Translations under genes and position numbers: made by a program
Part shown: positions 33,731 through 41,075 of the stretch, in pieces
How the letters are laid out: every line of letters starts with the position of its first letter
Position numbering within the stretch: position 1 is the stretch's first letter
DNA from: Pseudocalidococcus sp964653145
GTDB lineage: Bacteria > Cyanobacteriota > Cyanobacteriia > Thermosynechococcales > Thermosynechococcaceae
Assembly: GCA_964653145.1 (NCBI GenBank)
Contig: CAZZCG010000003.1
Location: forward strand, 124,001 to 188,000
Reading direction: 5' to 3'
Length of the DNA stretch: 64,000 bases
The notes under the pieces: generated by a model
Database searches by the model: none
What the model saw: only the letters and a program-made list of their open reading frames with translations
Told to the model about the DNA's origin: nothing

Positions 33731-34042
33731 GGCTTTACAAGGCCCCGACATTGGTATTACCAAATCATTCGCAGACTCTAGTTATCCAGGCGGTACATCA
33801 GCTCACAGTAAAGGACTGCGGCTAGTACCCCCCCATCCCTGGATTTGTTGCATTAGGGCAACCTGGCATCCAGTTCAGTGGTTCCATAGGCAGTGACGGT
33901 TTGTACTTGGGCTGGGCCGGGCCTGGAACGGCAGTTAATAGGATGGCGATTAAGTCTGAGATGACGTACTGCATCTAGGTAATTCTCCACATGAGAACTT
34001 CTATACTCAGCACACTACTCGCAAGTGCGGAGAACTTAGTGT
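33731..34042. other. Intergenic stretch, nothing identified
   Basis: 312 bp after the TerS-like gene. Short frames overlap the gene end but have no recognisable content. I see no RNA gene or strong hairpin apart from scattered GGCCTGG. Confidence 0.4.
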
Positions 34043-34555
34043 TTAGAGAGCACAAGCTTGATAGCCCCAAGGTATGATTTGAGGATATTGATATCTATTA
34101 TTGGAAGTTATAGAGACTTCATCCTCAATACACTTAAAGGCCCCAAATCTGCCATTGACTTCGCCAAATTGAACGTGAAATGAACTTGCATCTAGTCCAA
34201 TTATTATTGAACTTACGTTGCTATCTTTACAATTAAAAAATACATCTCTTGCCAAATCCATCATTAACTTAGGAGAGTACATAAAATTTACTCCATCTTG
34301 TCCATAAGATAAAACAAAAATAATTGTATAGCTATTAAGATATTCAAAGTGTTTTTCTTGATGGATAGAGCTTCTGTTTAAGACAAATCGGTTAATTAAA
34401 TCTTCTTCTACTCGCATAATTGCAGTCAGACAATTTTTGGAAACTTAATTTCTATGCTGTAACCGGATCAGCTCTGTTTCCTCTGCAAGGACTGGGTTCA
34501 TTAAAAAACTATTAAAGATGATTGTGAATGTTGCGATTATTCCTAAAGTCCGCAT
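34043..34555 (-). pseudogene. Secreted hypothetical protein interrupted by one stop codon
   Basis: The ATG at 34555 opens a signal peptide (MRTLGIIATFTIIFNSFLMNPVLA) and 12 more residues before a TAA at about 34447. The same frame then continues without a break into the 124-residue open frame starting at 34417 (MRVEEDLINRFVLNR...). A single nonsense codon therefore separates an export signal from its body. The body alone could be translated but would stay in the cytosol. The protein family is not recognised, and the gene is AT-rich. Confidence 0.65.
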
Positions 34556-34730
34556 GATAAACCTACTCTTCTTAATACTGGATATTATATTAACCAGGGA
34601 ATAGCGAAGGTGCTGGAATTAAAAATTGGCTCAAGCCCTGAATGGGTAAGACTTGCTGATTTCCCACTATCGAATATGGATATTTAGACAGTCGGGGATG
34701 GATATAGCCATTTGGGGAAGTCTCAACATG

Positions 34731-34755
34731 GGCCTGGTGAGTTGTCTCCCAGGCC
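34731..34755 (-). terminator. GGCCTGG...CCAGGCC hairpin after a Rho_N-like gene
   Basis: A 7-bp perfect inverted repeat with an 11-bp loop, ending 9 bp from the gene stop at 34765. A second copy with nearly the same bases lies after the paralogous gene at 35290-35314. It probably acts as a 3' hairpin for minus-strand transcripts, without a clear T run. Confidence 0.5.
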
Positions 34756-34764
34756 ATGAGTGGG

Positions 34765-35256
34765 TTAAGCAGTCATCAATTCTTGGATCAGTTGGTCTTT
34801 GGATTTACGTTTTACTGATTTAATACCGTGTTGACAGGCAATGTCATAAAGCTCACGAATACCCAACTCACCCAACACCGCAGGGCCTAAGCCGTTGTCT
34901 GTGGGAGGGGCAATATTGGCCACGGACTCAGTGACAAGAGCTAAGGCGGGTTGCTCAATAACCTCTTGGGAAAATGGCTCAACGTCAATAGATTTCCGAT
35001 CATCCAATTCTGGACATTCGACTTGCGGATTTTGGACAGTCGGGGCGGTATCTGGGGAAGTCTCCACTTCTACAACTTCTTGAGTGGAGTCTTGGGCCTG
35101 GGGATATCAAAAAGGTCTAATTGTCCATTACCTTTCTCGGCTTCAATTTTGGATAAAAGCCGTTTGTATTGGCGAATCTTTTTTTAGATAGGTCTTGGCC
35201 TGGGCAATCTTAGCATCGAGGGATGCAATCTCGGTTTCAAAGTCGGTGGTAAACAT
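34765..35256 (-). pseudogene. Gene with Rho_N/SAP-like C-terminus, broken by two homopolymer frameshifts
   Basis: From the ATG at 35256 the product starts MFTTDFETEIASLDAKIAQAKTYLKK. A shift at a 7-A run leads to IRQYKRLLSKIEAEKGNGQLDLFDIP, and a shift at a 4-C run leads to QAQDSTQEVVEVE and on to the end. The last 100 residues remain open (34765-35067), ending in LGIRELYDIACQHGIKSVKRKSKDQLIQEL, the small helical domain that resembles Rho_N or SAP nucleic-acid-binding tails. Reading errors at homopolymers are a possible alternative. Confidence 0.65.
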
Positions 35257-35289
35257 GGTCTAAGTCCTTGGTGTGAATGGTGTTGTAGG

Positions 35290-35314
35290 GGCCTGGTTAG
35301 TCACCTCCCAGGCC
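35290..35314 (-). terminator. Second GGCCTGG...CCAGGCC hairpin
   Basis: Same 7-bp inverted repeat and similar flanks (CTCCCAGGCCATGAGTG) as at 34731-34755, placed 13 bp after the stop of the paralogous gene. The shared 3' hairpin supports a tandem duplication of the two genes. Confidence 0.5.
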
Positions 35315-35326
35315 ATGAGTGACAAA

Positions 35327-35860
35327 TTAAACCGTGGCCAATTCTTGAATCAACGCAGCCTTAGATTTGCGGGAATACTTCTCAATCCCTTTGTCTTTGG
35401 CGATTTGCCGTAACTCCTGAATCCCTAACTCGGCCAAGTCCTGATTGATGGATTCTTCCTTGTCCTCAATCAAATCGGTGGTGATGCTGGCCAACTCGGC
35501 ATAGTTTTGGCGGCTGGCCTTAATCCATTGCCTTAACTCATCCGTCTTGGGCGTGGCCGGAATAATCTCAGCTTCAATAACCGGAGTAGGTGCTGGAGCA
35601 GTCGGGGCCTGGGATGAATCATCAGCGGCAGCGGGAGCAAGTAAGGCAGTTGGCCGGAATGTGGCGTTCTCAACAATCTCATCCACCCAGGCATCAAACT
35701 TAATCCGGGCATTCCGGCCGGACTGGATAGTGGCGAATCCTGCATCACGGGTTACTAGACCAATGGCGAAAGCAAAGCGTGTTAATGAAACAACTAACTG
35801 GACAGAATCAAAAAAGACATCAATCGTGGCAAGAGCCAACTCTTTTTGCGTGATGTTCAT
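35327..35860 (-). CDS. Hypothetical protein with C-terminal Rho_N/SAP-like domain
   Basis: 177 residues from the ATG at 35860; the longer upstream frame lacks a site and looks non-coding. The N-terminal domain is MNITQKELALATIDVFFDSVQLVVSLTRFAFAIGL. A linker of A, P and T follows (about 80-110), then a helical part and the C-terminal LAELGIQELRQIAKDKGIEKYSRKSKAALIQEL, shared with the broken gene downstream. Nucleic-acid binding is inferred from that tail. Neighbours are DNA-recombination and small DNA-binding genes. Confidence 0.65.
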   Translation of the reverse strand: MNITQKELALATIDVFFDSVQLVVSLTRFAFAIGLVTRDAGFATIQSGRNARIKFDAWVDEIVENATFRPTALLAPAAADDSSQAPTAPAPTPVIEAEIIPATPKTDELRQWIKASRQNYAELASITTDLIEDKEESINQDLAELGIQELRQIAKDKGIEKYSRKSKAALIQELATV

Positions 35861-36019
35861 TGTCAAAATCCTTTGAATGTTTGTGCTGTAGTGGCAATCC
35901 AATTCCTGAAAAGAGGGCGGATTGAACCCCATCGAGAATGCATTGCTGCCTTTTACAAGTGGCCTGGCTACCAGCTTTGGGGGCATGAGAGGCGGTGTTC
36001 TGTTCCTCTGAAACTAATA

Positions 36020-36112
36020 TATCCTGGTCAACTCGTGATTACAACTCTTTTAGGATTGATTTTGTCAACCATTTGCATAGTGAGCAATAAATTCATGTCT
36101 ATCCTTGTTGAC
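36020..36112 (+). promoter_or_regulatory. Candidate operator with GTCAAC/GTTGAC sites
   Basis: GGTCAAC (about 36026), TTGTCAACC (36062-36070) and CCTTGTTGAC (36103-36112) precede the small gene at 36149. The last site, within TATCCTTGTTGACTGTGATA, aligns with TATCCTTGTTAACCTGTGTA upstream of its paralogue at 38088. Confidence 0.5.
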
Positions 36113-36148
36113 TGTGATAGGTTGAGAATAGTGATAGCAGGTGAGTGT

Positions 36149-36352
36149 ATGGCCAATCCGAATCCCATCCAGACAAAAGAGTTCAAGGCAAAGCAATACA
36201 AACGGCAAGATAACTCCCAAGAGATGTTATCGAGCAGGGTGCTTAGTGTGAGAGTCCCTATTTCTGTGTTTCAGAAGGTGTATGGGTTGCCGGATAAGTC
36301 AGCTTGGCTTAGGAAAGTGGTTGTGGAAGCAGCAAAACGGGAATTGTTTTAG
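36149..36352 (+). CDS. Small basic DNA-binding candidate (paralogue of 38088-38408)
   Basis: 67 residues from the ATG at 36149. Begins MANPNPIQTKEF and has the core SVRVPISVFQKVYGLPDKSAWLRKVVVEAAKREL. The last part, a beta strand followed by two helices (VRVP...LPDKSAWLRKVV), looks like a ribbon-helix-helix repressor. The paralogue shares MANPNP, the IKLPVNVDTRLRQLPDKDRVIWLRGVI layout and related upstream repeats, so both are probably autoregulators. Confidence 0.65.
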   Translation: MANPNPIQTKEFKAKQYKRQDNSQEMLSSRVLSVRVPISVFQKVYGLPDKSAWLRKVVVEAAKRELF

Positions 36353-36371
36353 CTTCCCAGGCCCCAGGTGA

Positions 36372-37124
36372 TTATTTGTCGTAAAGGTACAGTCCCAAGC
36401 CAAACTTGGCGGCACAACGGCGGAATGCCATACTCTCAGCGTTAGAACTTGGATCGCCGTAAGATGAGCAATCCAAATCTTCACACCCACTGGCAGACCG
36501 CACGACCAGGCCATCACGGGTAAGCACTGCTAATTCCCCAACCATAAATAACTGTTTACCCGTTAACTCCATCCTCACAATCTGCCAAGTCCATCCGGGG
36601 CAGTATTTATCAAGAATCCGATTGACTTGATACCAGGGGATGTATTGAATATCACGACCTCCCATCTTCTTTGTTGCCAATAGGGCCTGGGGTAACGGAC
36701 GGCTAAGTGCAGTCTGAATCTGTTTGAGTGACCATTCACCGGGGGCAGTGGGCGGCTCGATTTTGTCATCAGTGGCAGTAGAGACAACAGCATTTTTGAC
36801 GGGTTGCTTGACGGTTACGGGGGCACCAGCCGGGGCGGGTGAGTCGGTGGTATCCACGGGTTGAACTACCACAATGTCATGGTGAGTTTTACCCTTGTCA
36901 TCCAGTCGAGGCGTTAATTCGCAAACGTCCCCGACCATGTAGAGCGATGAATCTTCAGAGGATAAATTCTTCCAGATTTTGCCATCGGGGTTGTCGTCAT
37001 CGGCAATGCTTAAATCCCGAAACATCACACTGAGATAATGACCAGACCCATATTTGGATGCTTTTGGCTCACTGATGTAGGCGACACGGGCGGTGATAAC
37101 AGTGTGAGGTAAGGTTGCATTCAT
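36372..37124 (-). CDS. Rad52-like single-strand annealing protein fused to an N-terminal module
   Basis: 250 residues. The C-terminal half (about 130-250) has the Rad52/Rad22 pattern: IPWYQVNRILDKYCPGWTWQI, then GLVVRSASGCED and SSNAESMAFRRCAAKFGLGLYLY. The N-terminal half (1-90; VITARVAYISEPKASKYGSGHYLSVMF...) looks like a small OB-type beta barrel, joined by a P/T-rich linker. The family anneals complementary single strands in phage-type recombination. Together with the primase and (broken) RuvC-like gene it forms the element's DNA-replication and recombination set. Confidence 0.75.
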   Translation of the reverse strand: MNATLPHTVITARVAYISEPKASKYGSGHYLSVMFRDLSIADDDNPDGKIWKNLSSEDSSLYMVGDVCELTPRLDDKGKTHHDIVVVQPVDTTDSPAPAGAPVTVKQPVKNAVVSTATDDKIEPPTAPGEWSLKQIQTALSRPLPQALLATKKMGGRDIQYIPWYQVNRILDKYCPGWTWQIVRMELTGKQLFMVGELAVLTRDGLVVRSASGCEDLDCSSYGDPSSNAESMAFRRCAAKFGLGLYLYDK

Positions 37125-37190
37125 TGGTATTTCTCCAGGTGTTCTAGGGCAAATTGCGGGGCCTGGTGGCAGACCCCAGAGGCGGCGTAA

Positions 37191-37394
37191 TTATTGCGGG
37201 CAATCTTCTAAAACTTCAGGTGGGGCAGAACATTCAAGGCAATCCCAGTAGGCTTCTTGGGCGAGACAATTCATCTCGAATTGCTCCATATCCCCGTAGT
37301 AATCAAAATTGAATGGCTTGTTATCAGCTTCAGCAGCCAAACGGTCGTTATCTTGTTCTTCACGAAGGTTATCGAGATACTTTTGATAGGTCAT
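37191..37394 (-). CDS. Small acidic hypothetical protein
   Basis: 67 residues, strongly acidic (LREEQDNDRLAAEADNKPFNFDYYGDMEQFEMN) with cysteines near the end (DCLECSAPPEVLEDC). It follows the Rad52-like gene's strand with a start about 67 bp upstream of it. The acidic character is reminiscent of DNA-mimic or anti-restriction proteins, but that is only a resemblance. Confidence 0.5.
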   Translation of the reverse strand: MTYQKYLDNLREEQDNDRLAAEADNKPFNFDYYGDMEQFEMNCLAQEAYWDCLECSAPPEVLEDCPQ

Positions 37395-37518
37395 TTTCTG
37401 TTACCATCCTTACTTAATTTTACTATTAATTACTGTTAGTTAGGAGAGACTATAAAGCCCTCCTTGATTGTGTTCTAGGCATTGACGTAATCGGCTAGGG
37501 AGTTAAATCCGAGATGGT

Positions 37519-37893
37519 TTAGAACGGCGTAACCGTGTTTGCAAACTCCTTTACAAAATGCCTGTGTTGAGCGTTGTAATCTTCACAACCGCAGGTGATG
37601 TGCTGCTCAACAATCAGAACATCGTAGGCGGTGCCTTTCGTTTCATTCCGCACTTTGAAAGTGTTGGGAGCGAACAGGTTAGCGGTCACGGTCAAGGCTC
37701 TAACACCGGCTTGACGGAACGAGACAAAGGCTTTTTTGAATGCTTTTTTACTCATGAACCGGGAAAGGTGGGAACCGTGGAGATAGACAACATTTGCCCA
37801 GATTTCGATAGCCAGCTTAGAGAACCGTTTGCCTAAGATGCAAGCGGCGGCGCTGGCGGTGTAGATGAGATTTGAGGCGGTGCGAGTGGTCAT
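37519..37893 (-). CDS. Hypothetical protein with SWIM-like CxC...HxH motif
   Basis: 124 residues. The N-terminal half is helical with many basic residues (SKKAFKKAFVSFRQAG). The C-terminal part, TFKVRNETKGTAYDVLIVEQHITCGCEDYNAQHRHF, has a strand-strand then CxC-x6-HxH order typical of SWIM zinc fingers, which bind DNA or protein partners. It is short for a SWIM protein. It lies at the right end of the element, divergent from the small gene at 38088. Confidence 0.6.
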   Translation of the reverse strand: MTTRTASNLIYTASAAACILGKRFSKLAIEIWANVVYLHGSHLSRFMSKKAFKKAFVSFRQAGVRALTVTANLFAPNTFKVRNETKGTAYDVLIVEQHITCGCEDYNAQHRHFVKEFANTVTPF

Positions 37894-37954
37894 TAGAGAA
37901 ATTCCTTTTTGGTGAGTGGAGCGTGTGGCGTTTGCTCCATGCCCTTAATATATG

Positions 37955-38066
37955 CTAGTTAACAAGCAAAACAAGTATTTTATGATTGGCATTTTTCTAG
38001 TTAACAAGCAAAGATTATAGGATTTGCTTATCCTTGTTAACCTGTGTATGATTCTGGTTAACAAGC
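37955..38066 (+). promoter_or_regulatory. GTTAAC operator array upstream of the 38088 gene
   Basis: CTAGTTAACAAGCAAA occurs at 37955-37970 and 37997-38012, exactly 42 bp apart (four helical turns). An inverted CTTGTTAAC lies near 38034, and CTGGTTAACAAGCTAACAAGC at about 38054. The four GTTAAC cores sit between two divergent genes and suggest cooperative autoregulation by the 106-residue product. Confidence 0.65.
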
Positions 38067-38087
38067 TAACAAGCTAAAAGGTGATTT

Positions 38088-38408
38088 GTGGCTAATCCTA
38101 ATCCGGTGATGCCTCCCAAGTTCATAGAGGCAATGCGAAAGCGTTACGGGGATGTTCCAGGCGAATTGTCCCGCAAGGTGACGGGGATTAAGTTGCCTGT
38201 GAATGTTGATACCAGATTGCGGCAGCTACCAGATAAAGACCGGGTGATTTGGCTTCGTGGCGTGATTCTTGATGCCTTTAACCGTGACTTTGGCAATGAA
38301 CCCACGGCGGAACCTGATGCCGATACGGGGCCTGGGGCAGCTAAGTCAGAGGAAGTAGAAGCAAAACCTAAGCGGGTGCAGAAACCCAAGGGAGAAAAGA
38401 GAAGTTAA
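38088..38408 (+). CDS. Small DNA-binding candidate at the right end of the element
   Basis: 106 residues from a GTG at 38088 with AAAAGGTGA upstream. MANPNPVMPPKFIEAMRKRYGDVPGEL is followed by VTGIKLPVNVDTRLRQLPDKDRVIWLRGVILDAF, a strand-helix-helix layout like ribbon-helix-helix repressors. The C-terminal tail is acidic then basic (EAKPKRVQKPKGEKRS). It is a paralogue of the gene at 36149. The GTTAAC array directly upstream is its likely operator. Confidence 0.68.
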   Translation: MANPNPVMPPKFIEAMRKRYGDVPGELSRKVTGIKLPVNVDTRLRQLPDKDRVIWLRGVILDAFNRDFGNEPTAEPDADTGPGAAKSEEVEAKPKRVQKPKGEKRS

Positions 38409-38427
38409 GCGTTTTTAGATTGCCATG

Positions 38428-38448
38428 TGTCCCGGATTGTATCCCGGA
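38428..38448 (+). promoter_or_regulatory. Candidate integrase arm-type sites, right end
   Basis: TGTCCCGGA at 38428 and TATCCCGGA at 38440, spaced 12 bp as in the left pair (11557/11569). They lie about 60 bp inside attR. Confidence 0.5.
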
Positions 38449-38506
38449 TGCATTATTGAGAATCCTTGAAATGGTTATTGGTTAAGGTTCACAGCGTTTA
38501 ATGTCT

Positions 38507-38580
<74 letters not shown>

Positions 38581-39039
38581 ACTTTTTGGAGTTTCAATCA
38601 GTTCAAAATTTTTATTCCGTTGTCAATAAGATTGGAGTAAATGAACATAGAGGGCTGTTGAGGATGGTAATTTTTCTGAAAATCTATAATTGTAATTCAT
38701 TAATTCGGAATGCTGTTTGACCCTTGATGGCAGTATTTGGCATGGTGATGCACGTTTGCTCCAGGAATGACTAACTCTGTATCTGGGCATTCCCAGGCCA
38801 AGTGGATTGCTGGCCAAATTATGATACTTAGGTATTTTGACCCAGCCCCCTTAGCATAATCATTCTTGAAGACTTGGCAAGACTAGAATCGAGCTGACTA
38901 TAGCTGAACCGATCTGGGCTTTTACCCGCAGCATGACCCAAGAATAGTGATTTTCTTCTGGTTAACTGTGTCAGTATTGGCGTATGTTGATTCATCCCAA
39001 GCTTCCACTGATTCTTAAAGCCCATATAGCAAACATGAA
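38581..39039. other. Intergenic stretch right of the element
   Basis: 459 bp without a convincing gene. Short minus-strand frames carry no recognisable pattern. It may include the eroded 3' end of the adjacent IS630 relic. Confidence 0.4.
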
Positions 39040-39720
39040 TTATTCATGAGAACTTACCATATAAACAAGATGTCATTCTGTACCATCAATCATGAGTAAA
39101 ACTTTCTTGTTACTTCCTGCCCCGACAACGTCAGCAAATTCTTGAATTCCTGATTGAATCAAGCTGCACTCAATCTTGCGAGAATAAACTACTCTATCAA
39201 CCAACTGTCTGGAGAAAAAACGTATACAAGTACAGCCATTGATAGCAATGATCAACAATAGCAACTGAGACTGCCCTCACCTAGTTCAGACTTTACGAAT
39301 AATGGGCTTGAACCCCAAGCGATGTTCATTAAATGCCCACACCTCTTCCCGAGTTTAAGGATATGTGTACCAGAACTGAAAACTCCCTACAGCAACTTTT
39401 TTTTTAAGGTGTGTTTCAAGCAGCAATTGGGTGGGCATGACGGGGGCGAGGGCATTTTATACCGTAATTGAGGCATTACAATTAATCCCAGCCTTGCCGA
39501 GGATACAACCAGCTCAGTCCAGTTTTTCAGGCAATCCATTCAGGAAGTTTCATGCCACTCCACATGCGACCATCGGCAGGAGGATATTGTAATGCCTCGT
39601 TGAGTTTGGCTTGTCGAGTTGGAATCAGGAAGGGACGACTGGCCATCTGTCGATAATGCCGGCGGTTCACAATCACATATGTACCCACCAGCCTTATCGT
39701 AGCCATAAATTAACTGGAGA
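39040..39720 (-). pseudogene. Relic of an IS630-family transposase
   Basis: Read on the minus strand, ordered IS630 blocks survive with many stops and shifts: ALQYPPADGRMWSGMKLPEWIA, then KTGL and RQGWD, then CPRPRHA; after a shift EEVWAFNEHRLGFKPIIRKV followed by a stop where Trp is usual; DHCYQWLYLYTFF; and finally FADVVGAGSNKKVLLMIDG. The DDE residues around NEH and MIDG are partly recognisable. No terminal inverted repeats were identified. It cannot be functional. It sits outside attR, in the chromosome. Confidence 0.82.
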
Positions 39721-39896
39721 GTGTAGAAATAGTTGAACCCGGCAATAGAAGCAACATCTGGGAGATACCATAGGTGCGATACAAGCAACAACAGGTGCTA
39801 TCAACTCGACCGGGTTTGTCCTCATTTATTGGCGAGAGTTAAAGTTCTAAATATCAATAGGTGTGGCTGCAATGTAACTGAGCATCACAGGCTTAC

Positions 39897-39923
39897 ATTT
39901 TATATAATTCTCCAGTATAAAAT
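39897..39923 (-). terminator. Weak AT-rich hairpin after cupA
   Basis: ATTTTATA and TATAAAAT pair over 8 bp with an 11-bp loop, about 7 bp past the cupA stop on the minus strand. It is all A/T, so the terminator role is tentative. Confidence 0.3.
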
Positions 39924-39929
39924 ACTATT

Positions 39930-41066
39930 TTATTGGACAACAAATAGCTGAGAGGTTTGTAATCGTTGGAGCCACTGCTGATACCAGGCCCCGTTTGCAT
40001 CTTTTTCAGTTGGATTGGTGGTATCCCAGGGGTAAGGAGTTAATCCAGTAATCGCTGCAGTCGTCACACAAAACATGGATTTTTGAAATGTGGCGCAAAT
40101 CTTGACCCGCAGATCATCTTCCCCGCGATTGTCGTCTTGATAGAACTTGAGTAAATAATCCGGTAAGTAATGGCGCATGTCCTGCATTAACAGCGTGGGA
40201 GGAATACCGGCTGCACCCGTGGGTAGAGGGTCGGCAAACAAGGCACCATAGCCAAACTCGCTTTGTTCTGGGGAAATTTGCTGAGCTTGGGCATTATAGG
40301 AAACGGTGCCAAAGAAGGGAGTCCCCCGCAAGAAAATCGCCTCAACATAGGGAACTGCAGTATCCATCAAAAAGGTGAGTCTGGCACTGGCGGGAAGAAT
40401 ATCGTAGGTGTGCCCGTCAATTTCGACACCATAGGTTACCGGTTTTGCTGCATCAGCCACCAGGCCCCGGCGAATATGATCCACCACTTGGGGAATCGTC
40501 GTAATCCGGCCCGCATCGTACTCATCACTCAGGGTTAGGAAAATCGGATACATCACCGTCCAAAACTGCCCTAGACCACTGTAATAGGCCCACTGCCGCA
40601 CCACCTCTGGGAGAAATTCTGGAAACAGAGCATTCAATGCCGACATCAGGGGATTTTTTTTGACTTTGGCCGCAATGGCTTTTTTCGCTAGGGTGACAAA
40701 CTCCTCCGAATCTAAATAAGCATCTAGGCCTCCTCCGCCATGCCAGAGCATTACCCGTAAACAGTATTCAGCGTATTCAAAGTTAATCCGGTCGTGAGTC
40801 CAATGCCGCCAGAGTTTGCTCCAGGAAATTTCCCCGTTGAAATACTTAAAAAAGGGAAAGAGTACCAAAAACTGATGATCGGCAATGTAGATCAAATTTT
40901 CGGCATAGGCCTTGAGGACAATTCCATAACTCTTGAGAATTCCCACCACTTCCATCACATTTTCTGGAGAATCTGGGAGCAGGGCCTGGCCGGATTGCAG
41001 GGCATCAAAGATTGTAGTCAGTTGCTCTTGGGTATCAGTTTCAGCGGTGGGGGTCATCAGATTCAT
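39930..41066 (-). CDS. cupA: CO2 hydration protein of the low-CO2 NDH-1 complex (CupA/ChpY type)
   Basis: 378 residues. It belongs to the Cup/Chp family (INFEYAEYCLRVMLWHGGGGLDAYL..., GQFWTVMYPIFLTLSDEYDAGRI). The protein binds the NdhD/NdhF variant subunits and converts CO2 to bicarbonate in an energised, carbonic-anhydrase-like step. Because it is third in an operon with ndhF3-type and ndhD3-type genes, and lies next to the carboxysome operon, I prefer CupA over the constitutive CupB; the two families are close. It starts 10 bp after ndhD3. Confidence 0.85.
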   Translation of the reverse strand: MNLMTPTAETDTQEQLTTIFDALQSGQALLPDSPENVMEVVGILKSYGIVLKAYAENLIYIADHQFLVLFPFFKYFNGEISWSKLWRHWTHDRINFEYAEYCLRVMLWHGGGGLDAYLDSEEFVTLAKKAIAAKVKKNPLMSALNALFPEFLPEVVRQWAYYSGLGQFWTVMYPIFLTLSDEYDAGRITTIPQVVDHIRRGLVADAAKPVTYGVEIDGHTYDILPASARLTFLMDTAVPYVEAIFLRGTPFFGTVSYNAQAQQISPEQSEFGYGALFADPLPTGAAGIPPTLLMQDMRHYLPDYLLKFYQDDNRGEDDLRVKICATFQKSMFCVTTAAITGLTPYPWDTTNPTEKDANGAWYQQWLQRLQTSQLFVVQ

Positions 41067-41075
41067 GGCGATTCA

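Noticed and set aside
37191..37394. Anti-restriction DNA mimic
   Set aside because: Acidic composition alone is not enough; no resemblance to Ocr, ArdA or other known mimics could be established by eye.
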